Positions 17,832 through 27,651 are shown, counted from the first letter of the stretch. The stretch: DNA of 64,000 nt from Pontixanthobacter aestiaquae (GCF_009827455.1 NZ_WTYZ01000001.1:62001-126000), one strand, 5' to 3'. Translations and numbers: made by a program. Notes: generated by a model from the letters alone, not told the origin.

Positions 17832-18878
17832 ATGCAGGCCAATGAGAAAATCGAGAGGACGCGTTTCAGCACCGAACACGTGAACTCTCAGAATCGGTTT
17901 GCAGCCTGGCGTGAAAGCGTAAGCGTCATCTACGATGTCGAGCCTTACGACAACAAAACGGAAGAGCGCTATTTTGCCCATATGGATAGCATGCTGCTTG
18001 ATGATATAATCATAATGCATTGTCGGCTCGGAGCGCAGATATTCAACCGGTCCGCTGAGCGCGTTGCGCGAGATGGCGTGGACCATTACCAGTTGCATGT
18101 TTTTCGAACTGGATCGGCCGAAATGGAACTTGGCGGTCGCCACGTGTGTGCTGGTACGGGAACGTGGGTAATCCAGGACCATGCCGATACCACCCGTTCG
18201 GAGATGACAGATTACGAAGTCCTGAACATCTTTATCCCGCGCAGGCGGCTTGCGCCTCTTCTTCACACCCCGGATAGTATGCATGGAACGGTACTGGCGG
18301 CCGATGTGGGGGCAGGCCGGTTGCTGGCCGACTATGTTGTTTCACTCAACGCAATCGCCCACGACATCACCCGGGCGCAGGCCCCGGCTGCAGCTGAAGC
18401 GCTGACCCAGCTTGCCGCCCTGGCTCTCAATGGTGTCGTCTATGATACGGTCGACCCTCCGGCGCTGGCCAATCGCGCCCTGTTGCTGCGGGCGCAGGTG
18501 TATATCAAGGATCATCTCCATCTACCCAACCTTTCGCCTGACAGTATTGCCGGCGCGCTAGGACTTTCGCGGGCACGATTATACCGGATCTTTGCGCCTT
18601 GCGGCGGAATTGCCGACTATATTCGCGAAATCCGGCTGCGGCGCTGTTACACCGATCTTATCTCTGCGCGGCATGACCATATCCACATTTCGCAAATTGC
18701 ATATCGCTGGGGTTTCAAGGATGCGAGCCATTTCTCGAAGCTGTTCCGTAGCCGGTTCGGGGTACAGCCAAACGAGCTTCGCGGCGAGGTAAGGGCCGGC
18801 ATGGGAGGAGCTTCCGTCCTGCAAGGGCTCGCGGGCGTAGATGCTACTTATTCGTCGTGGATCGCCAATCTGGGATAG
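17832..18878 (+). CDS. AraC-family transcriptional regulator
   Basis: Regulator of 348 residues. The N-terminal part (about 15-200) fits the AraC_binding_2 cupin-like sensor domain. The C-terminal part (about 240-335) is the double helix-turn-helix, with SIAGALGLSRARLYRIF and ISQIAYRWGFKDASHFSKLF followed by FGVQPNELR. AAGGGG precedes the ATG. It is divergent from the DUF4915 gene and lies 206 bp upstream of the second giant autotransporter on the same strand, which makes both neighbours plausible targets. The inducer is unknown. Confidence 0.88.
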   Translation: MQANEKIERTRFSTEHVNSQNRFAAWRESVSVIYDVEPYDNKTEERYFAHMDSMLLDDIIIMHCRLGAQIFNRSAERVARDGVDHYQLHVFRTGSAEMELGGRHVCAGTGTWVIQDHADTTRSEMTDYEVLNIFIPRRRLAPLLHTPDSMHGTVLAADVGAGRLLADYVVSLNAIAHDITRAQAPAAAEALTQLAALALNGVVYDTVDPPALANRALLLRAQVYIKDHLHLPNLSPDSIAGALGLSRARLYRIFAPCGGIADYIREIRLRRCYTDLISARHDHIHISQIAYRWGFKDASHFSKLFRSRFGVQPNELRGEVRAGMGGASVLQGLAGVDATYSSWIANLG

Positions 18879-19084
18879 GTCGGCGAAACCAGCGGATAAT
18901 CCTGCGATTCAAATACTTACCGAGACGGATATACCAGCCTGAGGGATATTTGGACCAGCCCCGGACACAGACCGTCGGTTCGGCCTGTGCCAGTGTTCAT
19001 GTCAATGACATCGCGAGATAGAGACAGGACATGATGATCCTGCCCGCGCGGTTTTACCATGAACCATTTCAGGGGGCTTGCCAG

Positions 19085-22000
19085 ATGGCACTGCACTATA
19101 CTTCCACGATCGCAATTGCGTCCGGCAATAGAATTTCGACCGCCCCACGACGCCATGGCCACTTCATGCTGGCCGCCTCGGCATTGGCGATCGCTATCGC
19201 TCTTCCGCATACAGCGCAGGCGCAGGCTGTACCAGCCGAATGCGATCCGGATGTTGCGACAGCGGATGCCACGATAGTCTGTGTGGCTCCGGCTCCCGAG
19301 GAAATTGAGGGCATTTCAACCGAAGTCGACGATCTGACGATTGTCATCGGAAATGACGACACGCCGACGACCGTACGCGGCACGGACACAAACGGCGTCC
19401 GTATGGATGGCGACGGCGATCAAACGCTCAATGTCATCAACGCCGACTCGCAAATCATCGGCGACGACGACGGCATTTCGATTGTTTCCGATGGCGGCGC
19501 ATTAACTATCAATTCTGCCGGGACCAGCACAGGCAATGACGGCGACGGGATTTACGCTGGCAATACCGAAGGGTCGGCTGATCTGACAGTGGTTTCGGAA
19601 GGTTTGGCTGAAGGCAGCGACAACGGCATATCCGCGAACAATTACGGCAGCGGCGCCTTATCGATCACCGCCAGCGATACCTATGGCGCAGGCGATGACG
19701 GTATCCGCGCCCGCAATTATGCAGGGACGACCGATCTCACAGTGACCTCGACCGGTCTTGCCGAAGGGCGCGACGACGGCATTTCTGCCGTCCAGAATGG
19801 CTCGGGCGCTTTGCAGATCATGGCGGAGGACAGCTATGGCGCAACGGATTCCGGCATCGTAGTAAAAAATTACTCAGGCACCAGTGTGGTTATAAACTCA
19901 AGCGGAAGCGCGAGTGGCGGTGCATTTGGTATTTATGCAGACAATTATGGCTCTGGCGCACTCACGATCGATGCGGTCGATACGAGCGGAGCCGATAGCT
20001 ACAATGGCGGTCCCGCCGCCGGAATTGCCGCTTACAATTCGGTATCCGGAACGGATCTAAGCATCACATCACGTGGTACCGCATCAAGCGCGGTAGACGG
20101 TATTTTCGTCAACAACGCTGGCACAGGCGCTTTGTCCATTGATGCAGTGAATGCAAATGGCACCGCAAGATTTGGCATATTTGCGGATAATTCAGTTTAC
20201 GGCACCGATCTGATCCTAACGACTACCGGCGTTGTATCGGGAGGTCTTGGTGGCATCTCGGCCGACAATGAGGGTTCGGGGGTATTGGTGATCAATGCGG
20301 CCGAAACATACGGCGGTGGCTTTTTTGATGCGATCAGTGCTTATGGTGATGTGAATGGAACCGGTCTGACCATTACGACGACAGGTCGCACATCCGGTGC
20401 CTCTAGCGGCCTCAGCACCGGCATCAGCGCAAAACATTATGGTTCGGGCGCGATTTCGATCAATACGGCAGGTGAAGTCATAGGCGGTTTCGGCGGGATT
20501 TCTGCGGACAATGCCAGGACTGGCTCTGACGTTACGATATCGGCAAGTGCCTTGATATCCGGCGGCAGTGGTGTCGGCATTTTCGCGACAAATTCCGGGA
20601 CCGGCTCGCTCTCGATCACTGCCACCGATGTCGTAAGCGAAGAAGCCGACGGCATCCGTGCCGCCAACTCCGACAATTCCGACAGTCTTTCGATCGTCTC
20701 CACCGGCACTGTGCAGGGTGGGACCGAAGGGATTGACGCAAACAATCAGGGAAGCGGCGCGCTGACGATCGAGGTCAACAATGTCATCGGCGGGACGTTT
20801 GATCCCGATGCGGTCGAATATGGTTATTATGGTACGTCCAACGACACCTCTAACGGAAACGGCATTACTGCCTTCAACAGCGCTGACGGCACCGATCTGA
20901 TAATCACCTCGACAGGCATCGCTGCTGGCGGCGAGAACGGGATCGAGGCGACCAATCGGGGCAGCGGCGTCCTCACGATCAATGCGAACAACAGCTATGG
21001 CGGCACCGCCAATCCGGCCGCTACCCAATATGATTACTATGGCGGCTTTTCCAACTACACCTTCAACGGAAACGGGATCGAGGCGCGAGCTGGCAGTGAT
21101 GTCACCGCCCTCACGATCAACTCCACGGGTCTCGCCGCAGGCGGCCTCAACGGTATTGATGCAACGAATGAAGGCACCGGCGCGCTGACTATCTCTGCCA
21201 ACAATGCCTATGGCGGCGTGGCAGACCCGGATGCAAGCGTCTACGGCGACTATTACGGCTATTATAACCCGACCGCCAATGGCGACGGCATCACCGCGCT
21301 CAATGGCGAAACCGCGACCGACCTGACGATCACGTCCACTGGCACCATTATCGGCGGTGTCAACGGCATTTCTGCGGAGAACAGGGGCACTGGTTCGCTC
21401 ACGATTACTGCAAGTAATGCTTATGGTGGCCGCGTTGATCCCGATGCCTCCTATGGCAGCGAGGAGGGAGATTACTTTAATCCCACCGTCGACGGCAATG
21501 GCATTGAAGCGCTCAATGGCGAAACCGCGACCGACCTGACCATTACATCCACTGGCACGGCGAGTGGCGGAGACAATGGCATTTCGGCCAAGAACTACGG
21601 CAGCGGCGCGCTGGCGATTACGGCCAACAATTCTTACGGCTACGGCGATGACGGGATCAGCGCGCGGAATTACGCGGGCGGCACCGATCTGACGATCAGA
21701 TCGACTGGCTATGCATATGGTTATGACGACGGTATTTCTGCGGTCAACCAAGGCTCAGGCGCGCTGACCATAACCGCTGCCGACAGCACCGGTGGCACCG
21801 ATGCCGGCATTATCGCGCTCAATTACAGCGACGGACCGCTCAGTGTCACCTCCACCGGCACTGCAAGCGGTGCTTCAGGTATCGTTGCGCGCAATTATGG
21901 CGCGGGCGCGCTGTCGATTGCGGCGGCGGATACGATGGGTGAGCAGTCGGTTGGCATATTTGCTGTCAATTCCAACAACGGGACGGACCTCTCGATTGTT

Positions 22001-25000
22001 TCGACAGGTACCGCTTCTGGCGCAGGCGTTGGCATTTACGCCCGAAGCTACGCCTCCGGTACCGTCTCTGTCACTGCCGCCGATAGCGAGGGCGATAGTT
22101 TTGGCATACTGGCCCAGAACTTCTCCGGCACTGATACCACGGTGATCTCCACCGGCACCGCTCGCGGTGTAAATCGCGCCGGGATTCGGGTGGCTGAGAC
22201 CGGAAGCGGGCAAGTGACGATCGAGGCTGTCGATACCTTCGGTGGCTATTCGGGCATCATTGCCGGTTCATCTGGCACCGGCATTGCGATCACATCCACA
22301 GGCACGGCGTTGGGCGGCAATTATGGCATAATTGCAAGACAGGCATTCCGCGGTGAGCTGATCATCAATGCGGTCGATGTCACCGCAACGAGCGGAACCG
22401 GAATTTACGCCAGCTCAAGGTTCGGCGCTGAAAACATCTCCGTAACCAGCACGGGAACGGTGACAGGCGCTCAGCGCGGGATCACTGTATTAAACGAGAC
22501 GGCTGGAAATATTACAATCGATACGGTGAACACCGTGGGCGAAGGCAACGCCGGCATTTACGCGTTCAGCCAAGCCTACAACAGCGATATAACCATTACC
22601 TCCAGAAGCTCCTCGATCGGGGATAACAGCGGCATCATCGTGAGCAGTTTTGGCGTGGAAGCCATCACCGTGACCGCCAAGGATACGACCGGGGCAGGGC
22701 GCAACGGCATTCAGATATTCGCGCAATTCGGGTTCGGCGATATCACAGTGACGTCAACCGGCACTGCCAAGGGCGGCCAAAATGGCATCCGCGTCTATAA
22801 TGAGAAAAGCGGCAGTACGATTATCGATGCGGTTGATACCATCGGGGATGAGCTGGACGGTATCTACGTCAACAATACTACTCTTGGCGGTGATCTGCTT
22901 ATTTCCTCCACCGGCACGGCGCGCGGCGGACAAAACGGAATACAGGCACGCAACTACGGCAACGGTGTGGAGCGGGACGGCGGCGAAACCTCCGGAGCGC
23001 TGCGCATCACAGCGGTGAACACTTATGGTGGGACCGGTTCTGGCATTGTGGCGCAAAACGGCAGTCCTTACGGGCCCGAACCGATTTTCCTGCCCGGCTC
23101 GGAATTAACAATCACCTCTACCGGCATCGCCAGTGGAGCAACCGACGGCATCACGGCGTTCAACGATGGCACCGGCGCGCTCACCATTACGGCCAACAAC
23201 ACTGTCGGCGCCGCCTTTTCTGGCATCGCGGCATTCAACACCAGCCGGGCGACTGACCTGGCCATCGTATCCACCGGCACCGCGACCGGCGGCGTGGACG
23301 GCATCTACGCCTCTAATTTCGGCACCGGCGGGCTCTCGATCTCGGTTGCGGGCGATGTCACCGGCGAAAGCGGTGACGGAATTTCGGCGTATAATAGCGC
23401 CAATGATGCAACCGGCTCGACCTATATCTATCAGGCTCCCGGCACCATTACGCGCGGCGCGGTCAACGGGATCGATGCCGACAATGCAGGAGGATCGCTT
23501 ACCATCGTGGCGCTCGGCACTGTGATCGGCGAGGCGGGCGACGGGATCGAGGCGGACAATCTGATGACCGCCACCGACCTTTCGATAACCTCGACCGGCC
23601 TGGCTGAAGGCGGCGAGAACGGAATCAGCGCCAAGAATTACGGATCGGGTGCGCTGTCGATTACGGCGAACGACACGATCGGAAACAGTGACGACGGCAT
23701 TCGCGCCCGCACCGACGGGAACGCCGATGGCCTATTTGTTGTATCGACCGGGCTTGCGATGGGCGAAGATGATGGCATCTCGGTCGACAATATGGGCACC
23801 GGCGCGACCGAGGTGACCGCCGCCGACAGTACCGGCGTAAACGATGCCGGCATCGTGGCCGTCAGTTCTGCCACCGCTGGCGGCATAGCTGTCATATCCA
23901 GCGGGACGGCGACCGGCGGTATAGACGGCATCCGTGCAATCAACGGAGGGGATGGCAATCTGGTCATCGTTGCCAACGATAGCGCAGGCGGAAGCTATTC
24001 CGGGATAACGGCCGTCAACGAAGCGCGCGGCGCCGATATAAGCGTAACTTCTACCGGAACCGCTACTGGTTCGCTTCTGGGCATAGCTGCCTTTCAGGAG
24101 GGTACAGGTACTCTCAGCGTAACCGCAAATAACACGGCCGGCGGTGCGAACGGGATCAGCGCCCGCAACGAGGGTGCCGGAACAGATGTAACAGTCATTT
24201 CTACAGGGACAGCCACGGGCGGGGTCACGGGTGCGCCAAGCACGCTTACTCTCTTAGAGTTGCTTACTTTCGGCGTTCCTGGTGGCAGGGAGATCGTATT
24301 GCTGGGTATCGGCGCTTTCAACTCCGGTTCGGGCGCGACGACCATTGTGGCGAATGACAGCTTCGGCGGGGATTTGGGAATCGCGGCGCTTCACACCGGC
24401 ACTGACGTATCGGTGACGAGTGCTGGCTTGGCGGAAGGCGGTTTTCTCGGCATTGGCGTGCTCAATCAGGGCAGCGGAGCGCTATCGATCGATGCCAATG
24501 ATACCAACGGCATCGGTTATGGCGGCATTCTGGCTGTCAACGCCACGGCAGGCGATGTCAGTGTTGTCTCCAGGGGGACGGCCACGGGTGCTGCCTTTGG
24601 CATAGGCGTAATGAACTACGGCCCCGGGCAAACCGCAATCTCGGCAAACAACGCCTCCGGCGGCGCTTTCGGGATAACGGCCAGCAGTGCCGCAGGACCA
24701 GTCAGCATTACCACGACCGGCACAGTGCAAGGCGGGCAGGATGGTATCAGCCTTACATCCTTTGCTGGAACGGCTGACCTCGATCTTGCCGGGCAAACAA
24801 CCGGCGGGCGATACGGGGTCGCTATCGACGGCAATCTGCAAGGCACGGTTGCTATCCGCAACACTGGCACTCTGGGCGGGGGGCAAGCAGCAGTCGGCGT
24901 AACGACGCCTGCGGACGAAGCGACACCGACGGTTACCGTTGATCTCGTCAATGATGGATTGATCGCCGGGCGTGTCCAATTCCTCTCCGGAGACGATCGC

Positions 25001-26458
25001 GTAGTCAACAACGGTACTTTCGACGCTACCGCCGATAGCAATTTCGGAGCCGGTCAAGACTCGTTCGAGAATTTCGGTGTCTTACAAGTAAAATCCGCGA
25101 TCCGCCGTTCGATCCTGGGGTTGGAGCGCTTCCTCAATCGTGGTCAAATCGACCTCGTTGACGGTACAGTCGGCACGAATCTCGCCTTAAGTGGCAATTT
25201 CGAGGGAACCGTCAACTCGCTGCTTTCGCTAGATATTTCGTTTGACGGAAACGGTACGGGTGAGTCCGATTTTCTGACGGTAGAAGGCGCTGCTACCGGA
25301 TCTACGGTGATTGCCTTCAATCCGCTTGGCGACGGCCCCCGGGTGCTGACTTCGGATATTCTTCTAGTGGACGCACAGACGGGATCGATTGATGGAGCAT
25401 TCACCATCGATGGTTCCTCCCTCAACCAGGGGTTGGTCAGCTTCGATGTTACATTCGATGCGGCAAATAACGACTTCCTCCTGTCGAGCGCCCCAAGTGA
25501 AGCAGTCTTCCGGACTGCTTCGTTCGCTGAAAGTGCACGTAATCTGTGGCTGCAGTCTACTGATGCATGGGCGCGCGAAATGGCTGGGCTTCGTAACCGG
25601 ACCGAACCGTCCGAAAGCCAACTGGGCGGGTCCTCAGGCAGTGAAGCGGGTTTCTGGGTTTCCTCCTTCGGAAGCAAGATCAAGCGCGGAAGGGCCGTGA
25701 ACTCGCAGTTCAACGGGATTATCAATCAGTTCGATGTCGGATACGATCAGGATTTCTTCGGTATACAGGCCGGCGTCGATCTTGGCTCGGCAAGCTTTGG
25801 CTACGGCCTCACTGGCGGCTATCTGAGCAGCGAGCTCGGCTTCGCCGGGTCTGCCGATAGCGTTGATTACGACGTGCTGAATATCGGCGCATATCTGCGC
25901 TTCGATACCGGGCCGTTCTTCGGCAGCGTACTTGCAAAATATGACAATGTTTCTGCGGTCAGTAGCAGCGTGTCTGGCGGCTATTCTGCCGACGTCGATG
26001 GCGATGTTTACGGTGCAACAGCAGAAATAGGCGCCCTGTTTGGTGACCGCTCTGCCTTTTACCTCGAACCTGTCGCGTCGCTCTCGTGGTTCAAAGCGAC
26101 GATAGACGATTTCGGAACAGCGCAAGGCTCGTTCGCTTTCGATGAAGGCGAAGGATTGCTCGGCAAGGCAGGCGCACGCATCGGCTCGGGCTTCGCAATG
26201 GCAGCAACAAGCGCGACGATCTATGCGAGCGGCCAGTATGTCCATCAATTCGATGGCGAGGATCTGGCGACGTTCACCAGCGGCGGTCAGACGGTCTCGT
26301 TCGCCAACCCCGCTATCGGCGATTACGCGGATTTCGCGCTTGGCTTGGGCATCGGCAAAGCCAGCGACCCCGTAAGCGGAACGTTCGAGGCAAACTACAT
26401 AACCGGCGATGATGTCGAAGGTTACGGAGCGGCGATGCGCGTACGCTTCCGGTTCTAA
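19085..26458 (+). CDS. Giant autotransporter (type Va), about 2457 residues
   Basis: Outer-membrane autotransporter. The chosen ATG has AGGGGG eight bases upstream; an in-frame ATG at 19031 would add 18 residues but has its ribosome site too close. The signal peptide ends in ALPHTAQAQA. The passenger is a very regular solenoid. Rungs of about 24 residues alternate, one like TDLTITSTGTASGG-x-NGISA and one like GALTITAxNTYGG-x-x-GIxAxN, for about 1900 residues. Four neighbouring units carry Tyr-rich inserts, and one 25-residue hydrophobic insert lies at 24233-24307. The barrel starts near residue 2190 (GFWVSSFGSKIKRG) and ends in VRFRF. A long antisense open frame at 20216-21751 is a by-product of the repeats. 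It probably acts as a surface adhesin or coat; the AraC gene upstream may control it. Confidence 0.9.
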   Translation: MALHYTSTIAIASGNRISTAPRRHGHFMLAASALAIAIALPHTAQAQAVPAECDPDVATADATIVCVAPAPEEIEGISTEVDDLTIVIGNDDTPTTVRGTDTNGVRMDGDGDQTLNVINADSQIIGDDDGISIVSDGGALTINSAGTSTGNDGDGIYAGNTEGSADLTVVSEGLAEGSDNGISANNYGSGALSITASDTYGAGDDGIRARNYAGTTDLTVTSTGLAEGRDDGISAVQNGSGALQIMAEDSYGATDSGIVVKNYSGTSVVINSSGSASGGAFGIYADNYGSGALTIDAVDTSGADSYNGGPAAGIAAYNSVSGTDLSITSRGTASSAVDGIFVNNAGTGALSIDAVNANGTARFGIFADNSVYGTDLILTTTGVVSGGLGGISADNEGSGVLVINAAETYGGGFFDAISAYGDVNGTGLTITTTGRTSGASSGLSTGISAKHYGSGAISINTAGEVIGGFGGISADNARTGSDVTISASALISGGSGVGIFATNSGTGSLSITATDVVSEEADGIRAANSDNSDSLSIVSTGTVQGGTEGIDANNQGSGALTIEVNNVIGGTFDPDAVEYGYYGTSNDTSNGNGITAFNSADGTDLIITSTGIAAGGENGIEATNRGSGVLTINANNSYGGTANPAATQYDYYGGFSNYTFNGNGIEARAGSDVTALTINSTGLAAGGLNGIDATNEGTGALTISANNAYGGVADPDASVYGDYYGYYNPTANGDGITALNGETATDLTITSTGTIIGGVNGISAENRGTGSLTITASNAYGGRVDPDASYGSEEGDYFNPTVDGNGIEALNGETATDLTITSTGTASGGDNGISAKNYGSGALAITANNSYGYGDDGISARNYAGGTDLTIRSTGYAYGYDDGISAVNQGSGALTITAADSTGGTDAGIIALNYSDGPLSVTSTGTASGASGIVARNYGAGALSIAAADTMGEQSVGIFAVNSNNGTDLSIVSTGTASGAGVGIYARSYASGTVSVTAADSEGDSFGILAQNFSGTDTTVISTGTARGVNRAGIRVAETGSGQVTIEAVDTFGGYSGIIAGSSGTGIAITSTGTALGGNYGIIARQAFRGELIINAVDVTATSGTGIYASSRFGAENISVTSTGTVTGAQRGITVLNETAGNITIDTVNTVGEGNAGIYAFSQAYNSDITITSRSSSIGDNSGIIVSSFGVEAITVTAKDTTGAGRNGIQIFAQFGFGDITVTSTGTAKGGQNGIRVYNEKSGSTIIDAVDTIGDELDGIYVNNTTLGGDLLISSTGTARGGQNGIQARNYGNGVERDGGETSGALRITAVNTYGGTGSGIVAQNGSPYGPEPIFLPGSELTITSTGIASGATDGITAFNDGTGALTITANNTVGAAFSGIAAFNTSRATDLAIVSTGTATGGVDGIYASNFGTGGLSISVAGDVTGESGDGISAYNSANDATGSTYIYQAPGTITRGAVNGIDADNAGGSLTIVALGTVIGEAGDGIEADNLMTATDLSITSTGLAEGGENGISAKNYGSGALSITANDTIGNSDDGIRARTDGNADGLFVVSTGLAMGEDDGISVDNMGTGATEVTAADSTGVNDAGIVAVSSATAGGIAVISSGTATGGIDGIRAINGGDGNLVIVANDSAGGSYSGITAVNEARGADISVTSTGTATGSLLGIAAFQEGTGTLSVTANNTAGGANGISARNEGAGTDVTVISTGTATGGVTGAPSTLTLLELLTFGVPGGREIVLLGIGAFNSGSGATTIVANDSFGGDLGIAALHTGTDVSVTSAGLAEGGFLGIGVLNQGSGALSIDANDTNGIGYGGILAVNATAGDVSVVSRGTATGAAFGIGVMNYGPGQTAISANNASGGAFGITASSAAGPVSITTTGTVQGGQDGISLTSFAGTADLDLAGQTTGGRYGVAIDGNLQGTVAIRNTGTLGGGQAAVGVTTPADEATPTVTVDLVNDGLIAGRVQFLSGDDRVVNNGTFDATADSNFGAGQDSFENFGVLQVKSAIRRSILGLERFLNRGQIDLVDGTVGTNLALSGNFEGTVNSLLSLDISFDGNGTGESDFLTVEGAATGSTVIAFNPLGDGPRVLTSDILLVDAQTGSIDGAFTIDGSSLNQGLVSFDVTFDAANNDFLLSSAPSEAVFRTASFAESARNLWLQSTDAWAREMAGLRNRTEPSESQLGGSSGSEAGFWVSSFGSKIKRGRAVNSQFNGIINQFDVGYDQDFFGIQAGVDLGSASFGYGLTGGYLSSELGFAGSADSVDYDVLNIGAYLRFDTGPFFGSVLAKYDNVSAVSSSVSGGYSADVDGDVYGATAEIGALFGDRSAFYLEPVASLSWFKATIDDFGTAQGSFAFDEGEGLLGKAGARIGSGFAMAATSATIYASGQYVHQFDGEDLATFTSGGQTVSFANPAIGDYADFALGLGIGKASDPVSGTFEANYITGDDVEGYGAAMRVRFRF

Positions 26459-26469
26459 ACCATTTGATA

Positions 26470-26506
26470 AGCCCCGCGATCGCACCATCATTGCGAAGGC
26501 GGGGCT
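26470..26506 (+). terminator. Hairpin after the second autotransporter
   Basis: The stem AGCCCCGC/GCGGGGCT is extended by TCGC/GCGA with a nine-base loop. It lies 11 bp after the stop codon. No T-run follows, so it may be a 3' stabilising hairpin rather than a true terminator. Confidence 0.45.
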
Positions 26507-26565
26507 ACGTCATGCGCTGATGGTGCCTATGCTAAAAATTTCATTGCTTATGCTGACACATGATC

Positions 26566-26819
26566 GGGTTCAATCCTTTGAGGATCAGTCGGCACCCTGC
26601 ACCAAATCATCGAGAAACTGCCTGTAAAATGTGAGGTTCAAATACCTCATCCAAAGCGGTGTCGATACGGAAAGCAGCACTGGCAAATTGGTGATCCGAA
26701 TATTGGGCGCAGTGGCCTGCATCGAGACAGACATCCGCCGGGAACGGCGACTCGAAGGAATCCAGAAAGCCAAGGCTGCTGGGAAGGTTGCGTCAAGCTT
26801 GTCGCAGATGGCATCATAA
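26566..26819 (+). pseudogene. Serine recombinase (resolvase) remnant
   Basis: The fragment VGTLHQIIEKLPVK in one frame (from about 26592) continues after a one-base shift as VRFKYLIQSGVDTESSTGK, then LVIRILGAVACIETDIRRER and LEGIQKAKAAGKV. This is the segment of resolvase/invertase catalytic domains around the dimer helix (compare the family pattern GIDTSTPTG...RERTRAGL). The N-terminal catalytic Ser region and the C-terminal DNA-binding helix-turn-helix are missing. It is a dead remnant of a mobile element near the tRNA gene. Confidence 0.6.
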
Positions 26820-26940
26820 CCTCCTCCGCAGCCGGACCAGCAACCACGTGGCGGTCCTATTCTACAACAGGTCATGCAAAAGGCACGATCCCAACGGGGG
26901 GGCGAACACAATGCCAATCGGCGGACTCGGTGGACGGCGC

Positions 26941-27499
26941 CAATCGCGCGCTACCTATCAGTATGACGACAATGACAACCGCACGCGGATCACGCGTTCT
27001 GACGGCTAATATTGGCAACTCGAGCATCACGGGCTGAATCGTGCTGACCGGATGCTGGAGAATACCACGCAGCTCGGCTTGATGAGCTATACCGAGCGCG
27101 GTCTGGTCAAGAAGCGCGAGTGCCCCTTCAACCAGTTCAATACGGTTACCACGCCCACTTTTGACCATGCAGGCCGCACAATCTCTCTTGAACATGATCT
27201 GCAGGCGACTGCGGGCAATATGACCTTCAGTTATGACTACATCCCCTCTGGCCAACTTTCACATATCAGCCGCACGAACGAGACCTATGCATGGGATGGC
27301 CATGTCGATCGCGCCCATTCCTAAACCACTAAAGGCCTCAACCGTATGAGGCAGCAGGCAGCGCGAGCTTCTGCCACGATGCCAATGGCAATCTCACCGC
27401 TGATGTAGGGAGCGTCTATCTCTATGATGTCGAAAGCCGTCTGGTCGAGAAACGCGCACAAGGGTCAGGCAACGCCCAAAAGGCACTTCTGCGGACTTA
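26941..27499 (+). pseudogene. RHS-repeat protein remnant
   Basis: Degenerate RHS/YD repeats: YQYDDNDNRTRITRSDG, a TAA at 27007, then in the same frame YWQLEHHGLNRADRMLE, RTISLEHDLQATAGNM and TYAWDGHVD. A second TAA follows at 27322. After a one-base shift it continues as EAAGSASFCHDANGNLTAD and YLYDVESRLVEKRAQ, ending at a TAA at 27497-27499. Two in-frame stops and a frameshift show it is dead. It is the C-terminal part of a much larger RHS protein, with no toxin tip or core-domain end visible. It lies 65 bp from the 3' end of tRNA-Leu. Confidence 0.7.
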
Positions 27500-27564
27500 A
27501 AGGTGGGTTGCAAAAAATCAATCACCAGTCAGGTACTTGATTATAAAAGATTTCTATCAATGAA

Positions 27565-27651
27565 TGGTGCCCAGAAGAGGACTCGAACCTCCACACCCTT
27601 GCGAGTACATGCACCTGAAGCATGCGCGTCTACCAATTCCGCCATCTGGGC
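27565..27651 (-). tRNA. tRNA-Leu (anticodon CAG)
   Basis: On the minus strand the gene starts GCCCAGATGGCGGAATTGG and ends GTTCGAGTCCTC, then TCTGGGC, A and an encoded CCA. The acceptor stem is GCCCAGA/TCTGGGC. The anticodon stem is CATGC/GCATG around the loop TTCAGGT, giving anticodon CAG. A long variable arm is present, as expected for class II tRNA-Leu. The length is 87 nt including CCA. Its 3' end faces the recombinase and RHS relics, the side where integrative elements usually insert. Confidence 0.95.

Noticed and set aside
20216..21751. 511-residue antisense open frame in the second autotransporter
   Set aside because: It is the mirror of the Gly/Thr/Ala-rich repeat coding sequence. 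It has no ribosome site, no recognisable domain, and the sense frame has signal peptide and barrel.
19500..25000. Regular DNA repeats as a possible CRISPR array
   Set aside because: The repeats are imperfect, in frame, without unique spacers of fixed length, and encode solenoid rungs.
27565..27651. Integrated element with att repeats at tRNA-Leu
   Set aside because: I looked for a second copy of the tRNA 3' end (TGGTGCCCAGAAGAGG) in the window and saw none, so an element boundary cannot be claimed.
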